Shown here: one piece after another, positions 16,421 through 26,121 of the stretch
Numbering within the stretch: the first letter of the stretch is position 1
Layout: each line of letters opens with the position of its first letter
NCBI GenBank assembly: GCA_025356395.1
Contig: JANXTA010000116.1
Span: 1 to 49,282 of the forward strand
Length of the DNA: 49,282 nt
Direction of reading: 5' to 3'
Source: Betaproteobacteria bacterium
GTDB taxonomy: Bacteria; Pseudomonadota; Gammaproteobacteria; Burkholderiales; Burkholderiaceae_D
The notes under the pieces: generated by a model
The model's database searches: none
What the model saw: the letters and a program-made list of their open reading frames with translations, nothing else
What the model was told of the DNA's origin: nothing
Position numbers and translations under genes: made by a program

Positions 16421-18616
16421 CTATCGGTCGTTGTTAAGCTGGCGCGGGCCGCCGTCGACACGCTGTGCCGGTTGTTCGCGTGCCGGTTGTGGCTGCGGAC
16501 GCGGTTGCACGGCGGGTGCGACCGGTGCCGGCGGCGCCGCCTGCGGCGGCGGAGCCTGACGCTCGATGCGCTGCGGCCTCTCGATCTGTGGCGCTTGAGG
16601 CTGAGGGGCAACCGGCTTTTCGAATCGCTGCTGCTGTTGACGCTCGACGGCCTGGGGCTGCACCTGCTGCGGCGCCGGACGCTCGAAGCGCTGTTGCGGC
16701 TGCTCGACGACCTGGGGCTGCGGCGCCTGCTGCGTGTTGCGCATCTCGCGATTGGGCCGCTCGAAAGCCCGCCCCTGATTCGGACGATCGAAGGTCCGCT
16801 CTTGCGCAGCCGGCTGCGGCTGCATGGGCTGCGGCCGCTGCTCGATCCGCGTGTCACCTTCATTGCGCCCCGGCTGCACGCGCGGCGTGTAGCGCGGCTG
16901 TACAGCACCCTGCCCTTCAATGGGCTGCGCGCCCTGGACGACGGGCTGCTGCGGCTGCGGACGCTCGCGATTGAAGCCGCCCCCTCGGGGTTGCTGGACC
17001 GGTACTTCGGGCGGCACCGGCTGGACCGGTGTCGTAGCCGGACGGGCTGCTTCGACAGCCGCGTTCGGACGACGATCCTCCGGCAGGCGGCGATAGCTGG
17101 GTGGCAGGCTGTTGCGATCGGGCGCATTGACGACCGGTCCGCTGGGACGCCCGTCCTGCTCGCCGTTGCGCTGACCCGCCTCGTTGTTCTGGCGTCCCGC
17201 GAACTCGCGTGGCGACCTGAAGTCCGGACGACCGTTGCCGCTGCCCTGTTCGGGGCCGCGCCGCACGGCACCGGGAATCTGCGCGGGCCGCGGCAGGTTA
17301 CCGACGTCGATCGGCCGGCCACGATCGGGCAGGTTGCGCGGCGCGGCGATCGCGATCCGCGAAATCGAACGCTGGCTCGCGAACGCTTCCTGCGGCGCGA
17401 GGACGCCACCATGTTCGCGATTCCAGTCGCGCCCACCGTCGCCACCGCCGAAGCGCCGCGGCGCGTTGACGATCGTGATGTTGTTGACTTGGTTTACGTA
17501 GACGGCGTTGCGCGTGTAGCTCGGCGAATAGCGCTGCCACGGGGCCAGCGGATACCAGCCCACCGCAGGACCGACGCCCACCGAGAACGACGCCGAGAAT
17601 CCGTCGCCGCCGTAGAAGCCGACCAGGGCCGGTGCGTAGGCGGGCCGTGCGACGTAGGAGCCCGGGGCCCAGCCCCAGCGATCGTCGACCTGCACCCAGC
17701 GACCGTAGTGGAAAGGCGCGAAGCCCCACGGCGCATCGTCGATCCAGGTGTAGCCCCAAGGCGCGACGTAGGCCCAGCGGCCGTAGCGATACGGCGCCCA
17801 GTCCTGCTGCACGTAAGTCGTCGGATACCAGACCGGACCGACGTCTTCCTCGTTTGACCAACGGCCGTTCGCATCGAGGTCCTCGTAGCCCGTCATGTTC
17901 TGCGAGACATAACGCTCGGACTGGCTGTTGCGAAAGCGCGTCTCGCGGGCAACCACCCAGTCGTCGAGCGGCACCGGCGTCGGCGCGGCCGACATCATTT
18001 GCGGCGCCACGTTGGGGTCGGAAGCATTGCCGACGACGCGCAGTCCGTTCCCCGCCGCGATCAGCGTCGTGCCGCGGTCGCTATCGGTGCTGGCCTGTCC
18101 GGCGAAGACCGTGATGCCGCCGCTCGACGGCAACGCGTCGATGCGATAGCGGCCCGGCTTGAGCAGCGCGAACTCGGCACCCGGCACGGCGACGCTGTAG
18201 GCATCGTTCGGATCGAAGCGCCGCACGCGCAGCGACACGCGGCCGCGCACGACGTTGGCGTCGAAGGTGTTGTCGTCGAGCTGCTGGATGTCGACCTGAG
18301 AGCCGGCGTCCATCGCCAGCGTGGTCGAGCCGACGCTGATCTCCGCGCGGCCGGTGTCGCCGACGAACAGCGAATTGCGCGATGTGATCGGCTGGTTGAG
18401 ATACGCGACCTTCCAGTCGGGATCGGTCTCGGAGTACGCCTGCACGTCGCCCTCCATGAAAGCGATGCGTCCGACCCGACCCGGGACGTCGGCGTGCGCG
18501 GCGCGCGGCGACAGCAGCGACACGAGCGACAGGACGATCGCGCACGACAACAGCACGCATCTGTTGAACCAGCTTGCGGGATCGCGGTGCGAGGTCGACG
18601 ACAGGTTGGCGTTCAT
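16421..18616 (-). CDS. Secreted FecR/DUF6600 protein with Pro/Gln/Arg-rich tail
   Basis: 731-residue exported protein. A signal peptide (hydrophobic core about residues 20-38, AHA cleavage) is followed by a FecR-like beta domain (about 45-190). Next is a Trp/Tyr/Gly-rich DUF6600-type section with repeated WxPYRYGRWxYVxPWGxTW units (about 250-360), and a C-terminal half of over 300 residues very rich in Pro, Gln, Arg and Ala. The tail resembles disordered, surface-extended or wall-associating regions. Similar proteins are widespread in betaproteobacteria but lack a proven role. An in-frame ATG 78 bases upstream would overlap the divergent hydrolase gene, so the ATG that gives a normal signal peptide is used. 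The region looks repetitive because of composition, not exact repeats. Confidence 0.8.
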   Translation of the reverse strand: MNANLSSTSHRDPASWFNRCVLLSCAIVLSLVSLLSPRAAHADVPGRVGRIAFMEGDVQAYSETDPDWKVAYLNQPITSRNSLFVGDTGRAEISVGSTTLAMDAGSQVDIQQLDDNTFDANVVRGRVSLRVRRFDPNDAYSVAVPGAEFALLKPGRYRIDALPSSGGITVFAGQASTDSDRGTTLIAAGNGLRVVGNASDPNVAPQMMSAAPTPVPLDDWVVARETRFRNSQSERYVSQNMTGYEDLDANGRWSNEEDVGPVWYPTTYVQQDWAPYRYGRWAYVAPWGYTWIDDAPWGFAPFHYGRWVQVDDRWGWAPGSYVARPAYAPALVGFYGGDGFSASFSVGVGPAVGWYPLAPWQRYSPSYTRNAVYVNQVNNITIVNAPRRFGGGDGGRDWNREHGGVLAPQEAFASQRSISRIAIAAPRNLPDRGRPIDVGNLPRPAQIPGAVRRGPEQGSGNGRPDFRSPREFAGRQNNEAGQRNGEQDGRPSGPVVNAPDRNSLPPSYRRLPEDRRPNAAVEAARPATTPVQPVPPEVPVQQPRGGGFNRERPQPQQPVVQGAQPIEGQGAVQPRYTPRVQPGRNEGDTRIEQRPQPMQPQPAAQERTFDRPNQGRAFERPNREMRNTQQAPQPQVVEQPQQRFERPAPQQVQPQAVERQQQQRFEKPVAPQPQAPQIERPQRIERQAPPPQAAPPAPVAPAVQPRPQPQPAREQPAQRVDGGPRQLNNDR

Positions 18617-18717
18617 CGGTTTCTTGATTCGGGGCGAATGGCAATGGAACGGGCCGAGACCCTCAAAGTTGACTAATGTTACTCGTTGAAACAAAGCTGT
18701 TCGAGGCCCAGCGCCTT

Positions 18718-20325
18718 ATGATCCGCGCTCCCGATCGACCCGACGACGCCGTGCCCCATTCCGACGCTGCCCTTCTGCGCCTCAAGTCATGCCTGCTGAT
18801 CGTGCTGCTCGGTGGTCTGCTGGCGGGTTGCAGCCGTGAAGCCGACCGATCGAACGTGCCGGCGGCCGACCTGGCGTTCACATCCTGCCGACTGAAGGGC
18901 CTCGAGATCGCCCTCCGCTGCGCGACGATCGAAGTCGCCGAGGATCGCGAAGGCGACGCGAACGGCCGGAAGATCCCGATCCGCTTCGCCGTGATTCCCG
19001 CGCTCGCCCGCCAGCCCGAACCCGACGCGATCTTCGTCTTCGCGGGCGGGCCCGGGCAGGCGGCCACCGACGCGGCCGGCCAGATCTATCCGCTGTTCGC
19101 GAAGCTCAATCGCGACCGCGACATCGTGCTGGTCGACCAGCGCGGCACCGGCGCCTCGAACCGCCTGTCGTGCGCGCCCGAGACCGCGGCGGACAGCATC
19201 TCGGATTCGTTCGACGCCGCGAGCAGCGATCGCCGCATCGCCGCGTGTGCCACACGGCTGGGCCGGCGGGCCGACCTGACGCGCTACATCACGTCCATCG
19301 CGGTCCAGGACATCGACGACGTCCGCGGCAAGCTCGGCTATCCGCGGATCAACCTGTGGGGTGCTTCGTACGGCACGCGAGCCGCGCTCGAATACCTGCG
19401 CCAGTTCCCCGATCGCGTGCGCACGATGACGCTCGACGGCGTCGCACCGGCTTCGCAGAAGCTGCCTCTGTCTTTCGGCGTCGACACGCATGCCGCGATC
19501 GTCCGCCTAGTGGCCGACTGCGCGCGCGAGACGGCCTGCGTAACGCGCTATCCGACCCTCGCCGCCGACATCGACGCGCTGTTCGTGAAGCTCGACGCGG
19601 GACCGGTCGAGGTCGACGTCACGCATCCGGTGACCGGGAAGAAGGAACACGTGAAGCTGACGCGCATGGGCCTCGCCTCGCTGCTGCGCACGCCGCTCTA
19701 CATTGGGCTGACCGCCAGCTTGCTGCCGGCTGCGATCGAGCATGCGTCGCGCGGCGACTTCTCGACGCTCGCCGCACTCGGCATCACGGTCGGCTCCGGG
19801 CTTGAGGACAGCATCGCGCTCGGCATGCATCTGTCGGTCCTGTGCTCCGAGGACATGCCCGCGATCACCGCCGAAGACCTCGATGCCGCGCGCGCTGAAG
19901 GCGTGAAGAGCGCGATCGACGGCCGCCCCGATCCGTTCGCGTTGATCTATCACGAGCAGTACCAGCGCCTGTGCGCGCGATGGCCGACGCGTCGGCCGCC
20001 CGCCGCGTACTACGCGTCCATGGCCGGCCAACCCGGTGCGGACGTGCCCACCCTGCTGTTGTCCGGCGGCATCGACCCTGCCACGCCACCGGCGCATGCG
20101 ACGACCGTCGCACAGTCACTGGGGCGCGCGCGCCACCTGATCGCGCCGCATGTCGGGCACGGCGTCTCGCTGCAGGGTTGCGCGCCGGACCTGATCGAAC
20201 GCTTCATCAAGACCGCCGACGCCGCATCGCTGGACGCGAAGTGCCTGGAGACCATCCCGCGACCGCTGTTTTTCGCACCGATCGTGAAAGCGCGCCGCGA
20301 CGGCGACGCGACCACCGTTCCATGA
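18718..20325 (+). CDS. Lipoprotein alpha/beta hydrolase, TAP-like (tripeptidyl aminopeptidase family)
   Basis: 535 residues from the chosen ATG. A signal sequence ends in the LLAGC lipobox, so the enzyme is probably anchored in the envelope. The alpha/beta hydrolase fold shows the oxyanion GGPGQAATD motif, LVDQRGTGAS, and the nucleophile elbow WGASYGTRAALEY (Ser217). A C-terminal TAP-like domain has PTLLLSGGIDPATPP and the final His in APHVGHGVS. It likely cleaves small peptides or amides; relatives include proline iminopeptidase-type enzymes. Starts at 18676 (ATG) or 18751 (GTG) are also possible; the GTG gives the most typical short n-region. Its stop overlaps the start of the ABC ATPase gene (ATGA), so the three genes form an operon. 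Confidence 0.88.
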   Translation: MIRAPDRPDDAVPHSDAALLRLKSCLLIVLLGGLLAGCSREADRSNVPAADLAFTSCRLKGLEIALRCATIEVAEDREGDANGRKIPIRFAVIPALARQPEPDAIFVFAGGPGQAATDAAGQIYPLFAKLNRDRDIVLVDQRGTGASNRLSCAPETAADSISDSFDAASSDRRIAACATRLGRRADLTRYITSIAVQDIDDVRGKLGYPRINLWGASYGTRAALEYLRQFPDRVRTMTLDGVAPASQKLPLSFGVDTHAAIVRLVADCARETACVTRYPTLAADIDALFVKLDAGPVEVDVTHPVTGKKEHVKLTRMGLASLLRTPLYIGLTASLLPAAIEHASRGDFSTLAALGITVGSGLEDSIALGMHLSVLCSEDMPAITAEDLDAARAEGVKSAIDGRPDPFALIYHEQYQRLCARWPTRRPPAAYYASMAGQPGADVPTLLLSGGIDPATPPAHATTVAQSLGRARHLIAPHVGHGVSLQGCAPDLIERFIKTADAASLDAKCLETIPRPLFFAPIVKARRDGDATTVP

Positions 20326-21095
20326 TCGAGGTCGACGGATTAAGGAAGTCCTTCTTCGCCAGGGGCAAAGGCAAGACGCGTACCGTCGAAGCGGTTCGCG
20401 GCGTGTCGTTCCAGGCGGCGGACGGCGAGACGACCGGCCTTCTCGGTCCGAACGGTGCCGGCAAGACGACGACGCTGCGGATGATCGCGACGCTCGTCGT
20501 ACCCGATGCCGGACACGCGCGGGTCGACGGACGCGACAGCGTCGCCGATGCCACCGGCGTGCGCGGGCAGCTCGGCGTGCTGTCCGATGCACGCGGCCTG
20601 TACGTCCGCCTCACCGCCCGCGAGAACATCCGCTACTACGGCCGCCTGCGTGGCATGAGCGACGCGCGCATCGACGCCTCGATCGACGAACTCGCGGCCC
20701 TACTCGAGATGAAGCCGCTGCTCGATCGCCGCACCGACGGCTTCTCGCAGGGCGAGCGCATGAAGGTCGCCATCGCGCGGGCGATCGTGCACGACCCGCA
20801 GAACCTGGTCCTCGACGAGCCGAGCAACGGACTCGACGTGACCGCTACGCGCGCACTGCGCTCGCTGATCCGCCGCCTGCGCGAAGCCGGCAAGTGCATC
20901 CTGATGTCGAGCCACGTCATGCAGGAGGTGGTGGCGCTCGCTGACCGCATCGTGATCGTCGCCGAAGGCCGCGTCGTCGCGAGCGGCACGACCGCAGCAG
21001 TGCTCGCCGAAGCCGGCGTGACCGATCTCGAGGACGCGTTCTTCAAGCTGACCGATCGCGCAGCGGCAGAACGCCTGGTCGAGGTGGCGTCGTGA
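20322..21095 (+). CDS. ABC transporter ATP-binding protein (NatA-like)
   Basis: 257-residue ATPase of a two-gene ABC-2 exporter. Walker A is GPNGAGKTTT, the signature loop FSQGERMKVAIARA (a variant of LSGGQ), and Walker B NLVLDEPSNGLD followed by the switch His in SSHVMQEV. The start ATG overlaps the hydrolase stop codon, and the stop overlaps the permease GTG start, so synthesis of all three is coupled. Relatives include the sodium extrusion system NatAB of Bacillus; the substrate here is unknown. Confidence 0.92.
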   Translation: MIEVDGLRKSFFARGKGKTRTVEAVRGVSFQAADGETTGLLGPNGAGKTTTLRMIATLVVPDAGHARVDGRDSVADATGVRGQLGVLSDARGLYVRLTARENIRYYGRLRGMSDARIDASIDELAALLEMKPLLDRRTDGFSQGERMKVAIARAIVHDPQNLVLDEPSNGLDVTATRALRSLIRRLREAGKCILMSSHVMQEVVALADRIVIVAEGRVVASGTTAAVLAEAGVTDLEDAFFKLTDRAAAERLVEVAS

Positions 21096-22279
21096 ACGCC
21101 GTCTGGTGGGCTGCCTGGTGGGCGATCTTCCGGAAAGAGATCGTCGACGGACTGCGCGACCGGCGCACGATCCTGACGATGCTCGTGACCGGCATCGCGA
21201 TGGGCCCGATCGCGTTGCTGCTGATGGCTAACTATGTCGCGGGCCTTGAGGAGAAAGGCGCCGCGAAGATCGTGCTGGTCGACGGCATCGAACGCGCGCC
21301 GCAGCTCGCCAACTGGTTTGCGCGCAACGGCATCACGCCGAAGCCCGCGCCGACCGATTACGCGAATGACATCGTGAAGGGCACGCTGCAGGAAGCCGTG
21401 GTCGTCGTGCCGCAGGACTTCACCGAACGCTACAGCAGAGCGCAGACGATCGACGTGCCGCTGATGTTCGACGACTCGCGCAACGGCGCGCTGCCGTCGA
21501 TCCGTCTGGCCGACGCGGCACTGAAAGGCTTCTCGCGCGAGACCGGCATTGTCCGCGCCATCGAACGCGGCATCAGCCCGCAGCTGCTGCAGGCCGTCAA
21601 CGTCGAGCGCGTCAACATCGCGACGCCGAAGCAGCAGGCGGCGTTCCTGCTGTTCCTGATCCCGATGTTCGGATTGCTCGGCGCGGTCATCGGCAGCCTC
21701 AGCGTCGCACTCGACACCACGGCCGGCGAGCGCGAACGTGGGTCGCTGGAGCCCTTGCTGATGAACCCATCGCCGGTCTCGGCGCTGGTCGCCGGCAAGT
21801 GGAGCATGGTCGCGCTATTCGGATCCACGGTCGTGCTGCTGACCTTCGCGGGTTTCGCGATCGCGACCCGCTTCGTCACCAGCGACAAGCTCGCGACGCT
21901 GTTCGCGTTCGGCCTGCCGCAGTTTGTGCGCTTCGCGCTGGTCGCCGTGCCCTTCGCCTGCATGATCGGCGCGGTGCTGATGCTGATCGCAACCTTCGGG
22001 CGCACGTACAAAGAAGCGCAGACCTACGCGAGCTACATCGCGCTAGTCGTCAACTTCGTGCCGCTGATCACGATCTTCATCACGATCACCGAGGCACGCT
22101 GGCAGCTGTTCGTGCCGGCGCTGGCGCAGCAACTGGTGATGTCGCGGATTTTGCGGGGCGATCTGGTCGGGCCGATCGACTACCTGATCCCGTTCGGAAG
22201 CGCGGTGGCGGTGACCTTCGTCTGCCTCGCGTTGCTGGCTCGTCTGCTGAGACGCGAGGCCATCGTCTTCGGCCGCTGA
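21092..22279 (+). CDS. ABC-2 type transporter permease (NatB-like)
   Basis: 395-residue permease that pairs with the preceding ATPase. It has one N-terminal helix (about residues 28-48), a large extracytoplasmic domain with conserved FDDSRNGALPSIR, and a cluster of five or six helices from about residue 180 to the end, the layout of the NatB/YhgE ABC-2 group. The TTAGERERGSLEPLL sequence after the second helix is the family hallmark. It starts with GTG inside the ATPase stop (GTGA). It converges on the HerA-like ATPase gene with no bases between the two stop codons. Confidence 0.9.
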   Translation: MNAVWWAAWWAIFRKEIVDGLRDRRTILTMLVTGIAMGPIALLLMANYVAGLEEKGAAKIVLVDGIERAPQLANWFARNGITPKPAPTDYANDIVKGTLQEAVVVVPQDFTERYSRAQTIDVPLMFDDSRNGALPSIRLADAALKGFSRETGIVRAIERGISPQLLQAVNVERVNIATPKQQAAFLLFLIPMFGLLGAVIGSLSVALDTTAGERERGSLEPLLMNPSPVSALVAGKWSMVALFGSTVVLLTFAGFAIATRFVTSDKLATLFAFGLPQFVRFALVAVPFACMIGAVLMLIATFGRTYKEAQTYASYIALVVNFVPLITIFITITEARWQLFVPALAQQLVMSRILRGDLVGPIDYLIPFGSAVAVTFVCLALLARLLRREAIVFGR

Positions 22280-23851
22280 TCAGCGCTTCTTCAGGAACGA
22301 CCCAAGTACCCCGCGCACGAACTCGCGGCCGACCGATGATCCGACCGTGCGCACCGCGCTGCGTGCGAACGAGTCGACCATCCCTTCGTGACGGCCGCCG
22401 CGCGGCCCGGTGGTGCCGAACAGCACGCCGCTGACCTGCCCCCACAACCCGCCGCCGCTGTCGTTCGCGCCCTGCGTCGCACCGGTCGGCATAGGCAACG
22501 TCGGCGTCTTCGCGGTAGAGGCAGGAGCCGCAGCAGCCGGCGGCGCGACGGTCGCGTCGACACGGCCCCGGATGATCTCGTAGGCAGACTCGCGATCGAC
22601 CGCCTTCTCATAGACATCCGCGACGATCGACGACGCGATCAGCGCCTTCCGCTCCGCATCGTCGATGGCGCCGATCTGTCCGGCCGGCGGCATGACCTGC
22701 ATGCGCTGGGTCGGCAACGGTCGCCCCTTCTCGTCGAGGAACGACACCAGCGCCTCGCCGACACCCAGCTCCGTGATCGCCGCCTCGATGTCGAGTCCGG
22801 GATTGGGACGCATCGTCGTGGCCGCGGCCTTGACCGCCTTCTGATCGCGCGGCGTGAACGCGCGCAGCGCGTGCTGCACGCGATTGCCGAGTTGCCCCAG
22901 AACGGTGTCCGGCACGTCGAGCGGGTTCTGCGTCACGAAGTAGATGCCGACGCCCTTCGAGCGGACCAGGCGCACCACCTGCTCGATCTTGTCGAGGAGG
23001 GCCTTGGGCGCATCGGTGAACAGCAGATGCGCCTCGTCGAAGAAGAACACCAGCTTCGGCTTGTCGGGATCACCGATCTCCGGCAGCTTTTCGTACAGCT
23101 CCGACAGCAGCCACAAAAGGAAGGTCGCGTAGAGCTTAGGCGCGTTCATCAGCTTGTCTGCGACCAGGATGTTTACGATGCCGCGACCCTTCTCGTCGGT
23201 CTGCATCAGGTCGTCGAGGTTGAGCATCGGCTCGCCGAAGAACTGGTCGGCGCCCTGCGTCTCGATCACCTGCAGGCCGCGCTGGATCGCACCGATCGAC
23301 GCGGCCGAGATGTTGCCGTACTGCGTCTGGAAGGTCGCCGCGTTGTCGCCGACGTATTGCAGCATCGAACGCAGGTCCTTGGTATCGAGCAGCAGCAGGC
23401 CGTTGTCGTCGGCGATCTTGAAGACCAGGTTGAGCACGCCCTCCTGCGTGTCGTTGAGATTCAGCATCCGCGCGAGCAGCAGCGGCCCCAGGTCGGAGAC
23501 CGTGGCGCGCAAGGGGTGACCCTTCTCGCCGAACACGTCCCAGAACGTGACTGGACAAGCGTCGAACACCGGAGTGTCGATCCCCAGGCTCTCGACGCGC
23601 GCATCGAACTTCGCACTCGACTTGCCCGGCTTCCCGATACCCGACAGGTCGCCCTTCACGTCGGCGGCGAAGACCGGCACGCCCAGCCTGGAAAAGCGCT
23701 CGGCCAGCAGCTGCAGCGTCACGGTCTTGCCGGTGCCGGTGGCACCGGTGATCAGCCCGTGTCGATTCGCCAACGCGGGCAGGATGCCGCAGGCGCCGAC
23801 ATCTGCGACAGAAGGAGTTTCGGCAACGGCGACAGGCAACGCTTCGAGCAT
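22280..23851 (-). CDS. HerA-like ATPase, DUF853 (YjgR) family
   Basis: 523-residue P-loop ATPase of the HerA/FtsK superfamily. Walker A is [12 protein letters not shown] (about residue 35) and Walker [13 protein letters not shown]; the polar [19 protein letters not shown] stretch after it is a family hallmark. E. coli YjgR (500 residues) is the nearest well-known relative and has no settled role; DNA or protein translocation is only inferred from the superfamily. The C-terminal 100 residues contain an Ala/Pro-rich linker and a Gly-rich segment ending in a basic helix. The frame stays open upstream, but the ATG at this point matches the family start. Confidence 0.88.
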   Translation of the reverse strand: MLEALPVAVAETPSVADVGACGILPALANRHGLITGATGTGKTVTLQLLAERFSRLGVPVFAADVKGDLSGIGKPGKSSAKFDARVESLGIDTPVFDACPVTFWDVFGEKGHPLRATVSDLGPLLLARMLNLNDTQEGVLNLVFKIADDNGLLLLDTKDLRSMLQYVGDNAATFQTQYGNISAASIGAIQRGLQVIETQGADQFFGEPMLNLDDLMQTDEKGRGIVNILVADKLMNAPKLYATFLLWLLSELYEKLPEIGDPDKPKLVFFFDEAHLLFTDAPKALLDKIEQVVRLVRSKGVGIYFVTQNPLDVPDTVLGQLGNRVQHALRAFTPRDQKAVKAAATTMRPNPGLDIEAAITELGVGEALVSFLDEKGRPLPTQRMQVMPPAGQIGAIDDAERKALIASSIVADVYEKAVDRESAYEIIRGRVDATVAPPAAAAPASTAKTPTLPMPTGATQGANDSGGGLWGQVSGVLFGTTGPRGGRHEGMVDSFARSAVRTVGSSVGREFVRGVLGSFLKKR

Positions 23852-24088
23852 GTTCGAAGAATCCTCGGGTAGGAGTTGAGCACCTCGACCAGCGCGGTCG
23901 AAGCACAGGGGTCGCGTGATAAAATCCGCGCCCTCGCAAGAATCGAAAGATTCCGGTTGCCGCGAAGGAAGCCGGATTCTAAGGGCCGCCGGTGAGTCCC
24001 GGGCGAGAAGGCCGGAACCGGCTCCACATTGGTCGGCCATCCCCAACACCCCACGGCGCGCCGTGCGCGCCTCAAGAGAAGATTCAGC
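23852..24088 (+). promoter_or_regulatory. Promoter and structured leader of the yebC-purD-hemF operon
   Basis: 237 non-coding bases. An extended -10 element TGATAAAAT (TG at 23917-23918, TAAAAT at 23920-23925) is a good promoter candidate, giving a leader of about 155 bases. Early in that leader is a 5-bp stem closed by a GAAA tetraloop (GAATC 23940-23944, GATTC 23949-23953). It is followed by G/C-rich segments able to form further stems, including a GCCGG/CCGGC pair. GGATTCT further on could pair with the first arm in an alternative fold. No known riboswitch class is recognised. Confidence 0.4.
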
Positions 24089-24814
24089 ATGGCGGGACAT
24101 TCCAAGTGGGCCAACATCCAGCACCGTAAGGGACGCCAGGATGAGAAGCGCGGACGCATCTGGACGCGGTTGATCAAGGAGATCACGGTGGCCGCGCGCC
24201 TCGGTGGCGGCGACGTGGCGACCAATCCACGACTGCGTCTCGCCATCGACAAGGGCAAGGAGCAGAACATGCCCGCCGACAACATCAAGCGCGCGGTTGA
24301 CCGGGGATCAGGCGCGCTCGAAGGTGTCAACTACGAAGAGATCCGCTACGAGGGCTACGGCATCCACGGCGCGGCTGTGATCGTCGAGTGCATGACCGAC
24401 AACAAGGTCCGCACCGTCGCCGACGTGCGTCATGCGTTCGCGAAGTTCGGCGGCAACCTCGGCACCGACGGATCAGTCGCGTTCCTGTTCAAGCACTGCG
24501 GACAGTTCCTGTTCGCGCCCGGCACGTCCGAGGAACAGGTGATGGAGATCGCGCTGGAGGCCGGTGCCGAGGACGTCGTCACCGACGACGAGGGCGGCGT
24601 GGAAGTCACGAGCGAGCCGCACGACTTCGCGACCGTCAAGGACGCATTCGACAAGGCCGGGCTGAAGGCCGATGTGGCCGAGATCGTCATGAAGCCGCTG
24701 AACGAGGTCGTCTTCACCGGCGACGACGCTGCGCGGATGCAGAAGCTGATCGACGCCCTCGAGAGCCTCGACGATGTCCAGGAGGTCTACACCTCCGCGG
24801 TACTCGCCGTCTGA
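24089..24814 (+). CDS. yebC: YebC/PmpR family DNA-binding or translation-related regulator
   Basis: 241-residue TACO1/YebC family protein. The N-terminus [18 protein letters not shown] is diagnostic, and the three-domain arrangement and length agree with E. coli YebC (246). The family has been described as transcription regulators and, more recently, as factors that help ribosomes at difficult sequences such as polyproline; which applies here is not visible. An in-frame ATG 60 bases upstream is rejected because the family start is exact. It heads an eight-gene run, with purD 19 bases downstream. Confidence 0.95.
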   Translation: MAGHSKWANIQHRKGRQDEKRGRIWTRLIKEITVAARLGGGDVATNPRLRLAIDKGKEQNMPADNIKRAVDRGSGALEGVNYEEIRYEGYGIHGAAVIVECMTDNKVRTVADVRHAFAKFGGNLGTDGSVAFLFKHCGQFLFAPGTSEEQVMEIALEAGAEDVVTDDEGGVEVTSEPHDFATVKDAFDKAGLKADVAEIVMKPLNEVVFTGDDAARMQKLIDALESLDDVQEVYTSAVLAV

Positions 24815-24833
24815 ACCGGCCAGGACCCGTCTC

Positions 24834-26114
24834 ATGAAGATCCTGGTCGTCGGCTCCGGCGGACGCGAACACGCTCTGGCGTGGAAGCTCGCCCAGTCGC
24901 CGCGAGTCCAACGCGTGTACGTCGCGCCGGGCAATGGCGGCACGGCGCTCGACAATCGCCTGAAGAATTTTCCGAGCAGCGATCCACGCGTGCTCGCGGC
25001 CTTCGTCGAGCGCGAGAAAATCGGCCTGACGGTCGTCGGCCCCGATGCGGCGCTGGCCGGCGGCATCGTCGACTACTTCCAGTCGCTCAACCTACGGATC
25101 TTCGGACCGACCAAGGCCGCGGCCGAGCTCGAATGGTCGAAGGACTTCGCCAAGTCCTTCATGCAGCGGCACGGCATCCCGACCTCGCCATACAAGACCT
25201 TCACCGACGCGGCTCGGGCCCACGTGCACGTCGATGCCGAGTTCGCCGCCCGACCCATGATGCCGGTGGTGGTCAAGGCCGACGGACTCGCCGCCGGCAA
25301 GGGTGTCGTCGTGGCCGTCGATGCCGACGAGGCTCATCGAGCGATCGATCGCTGGCTACCCGCGGATGCGCCGGGTGCGCGTCTCGTCGTCGAAGGTTTC
25401 CTCGAAGGTGAGGAAGCCAGCTTCTTCGTGATCTGCGACGGCCGTACCGGGCTGCCCTTCGCGACCGCGCAGGACCACAAGCGCCTGCTCGACGGCGACC
25501 TGGGCCCGAACACCGGTGGCATGGGCGCGTACTCGCCGGCACCCGTCGTCACGCCCGACGTGCATGCCCGCGTGATGCACCAGATCGTGAAACCCACGCT
25601 GGCCGGCATGGCCGCGGAGGGTCGCCCCTACACCGGCTTCCTGTATGTCGGCCTGATGATCGATGCTCAGGGGCAACCGCGGGTCGTCGAGTTCAACGCG
25701 CGCATGGGCGATCCCGAGACACAGGCCATCGTGCTGCGCATGAAGTCCGACCTGTTGCCGGTCCTCGAAGGCGCCCTCAATGCGAAGCTGGACCTGGTCG
25801 AAATCGAGTGGGACCGACGCACCGCACTGACCGTCGTGCTCGCCGCCGGTGGCTATCCCGACGCGCCGCGCAAGCGCGATGCGATCGAGGGACTGCCGAA
25901 ACACGACGACGATGACTCGGTGGTGTTCCATGCCGGCACCGCGCTGGTCGACGGACGAATCGTCAGCGACGGCGGCCGCGTGCTCAGTGTCACCGCGCTC
26001 GGCGACAGCGTCAGGATGGCGCAGAAGCGCGCCTATGCGCTGGCCGAGACGATCTCCTTTACGGGCATGCAATTTCGTCGCGACATTGGTTGGCGCGCGG
26101 CCGCGCGTCGCTGA
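24834..26114 (+). CDS. purD: Phosphoribosylamine-glycine ligase (GAR synthetase)
   Basis: 426-residue ATP-grasp enzyme joining 5-phosphoribosylamine and glycine, the second step of purine synthesis. Motifs are [18 protein letters not shown] at the N-terminus, the [16 protein letters not shown] loop, the [18 protein letters not shown] stretch, and [12 protein letters not shown] near the metal site. Length matches the family (about 425-430). AGGA stands about nine bases before the ATG. It sits between yebC and hemF with gaps of 19 and 7 bases. Confidence 0.96.
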   Translation: MKILVVGSGGREHALAWKLAQSPRVQRVYVAPGNGGTALDNRLKNFPSSDPRVLAAFVEREKIGLTVVGPDAALAGGIVDYFQSLNLRIFGPTKAAAELEWSKDFAKSFMQRHGIPTSPYKTFTDAARAHVHVDAEFAARPMMPVVVKADGLAAGKGVVVAVDADEAHRAIDRWLPADAPGARLVVEGFLEGEEASFFVICDGRTGLPFATAQDHKRLLDGDLGPNTGGMGAYSPAPVVTPDVHARVMHQIVKPTLAGMAAEGRPYTGFLYVGLMIDAQGQPRVVEFNARMGDPETQAIVLRMKSDLLPVLEGALNAKLDLVEIEWDRRTALTVVLAAGGYPDAPRKRDAIEGLPKHDDDDSVVFHAGTALVDGRIVSDGGRVLSVTALGDSVRMAQKRAYALAETISFTGMQFRRDIGWRAAARR

Positions 26115-26121
26115 CCAGACG

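Noticed and set aside
16421-17100. Tandem repeat or CRISPR-like array in the Pro/Gln-rich tail
   Set aside because: Units differ in length and sequence; the pattern comes from amino acid composition, and the frame is open throughout.
22388-23872. 494-codon plus-strand frame across the HerA-like ATPase gene
   Set aside because: Antisense shadow; the ATPase on the minus strand has intact Walker motifs.
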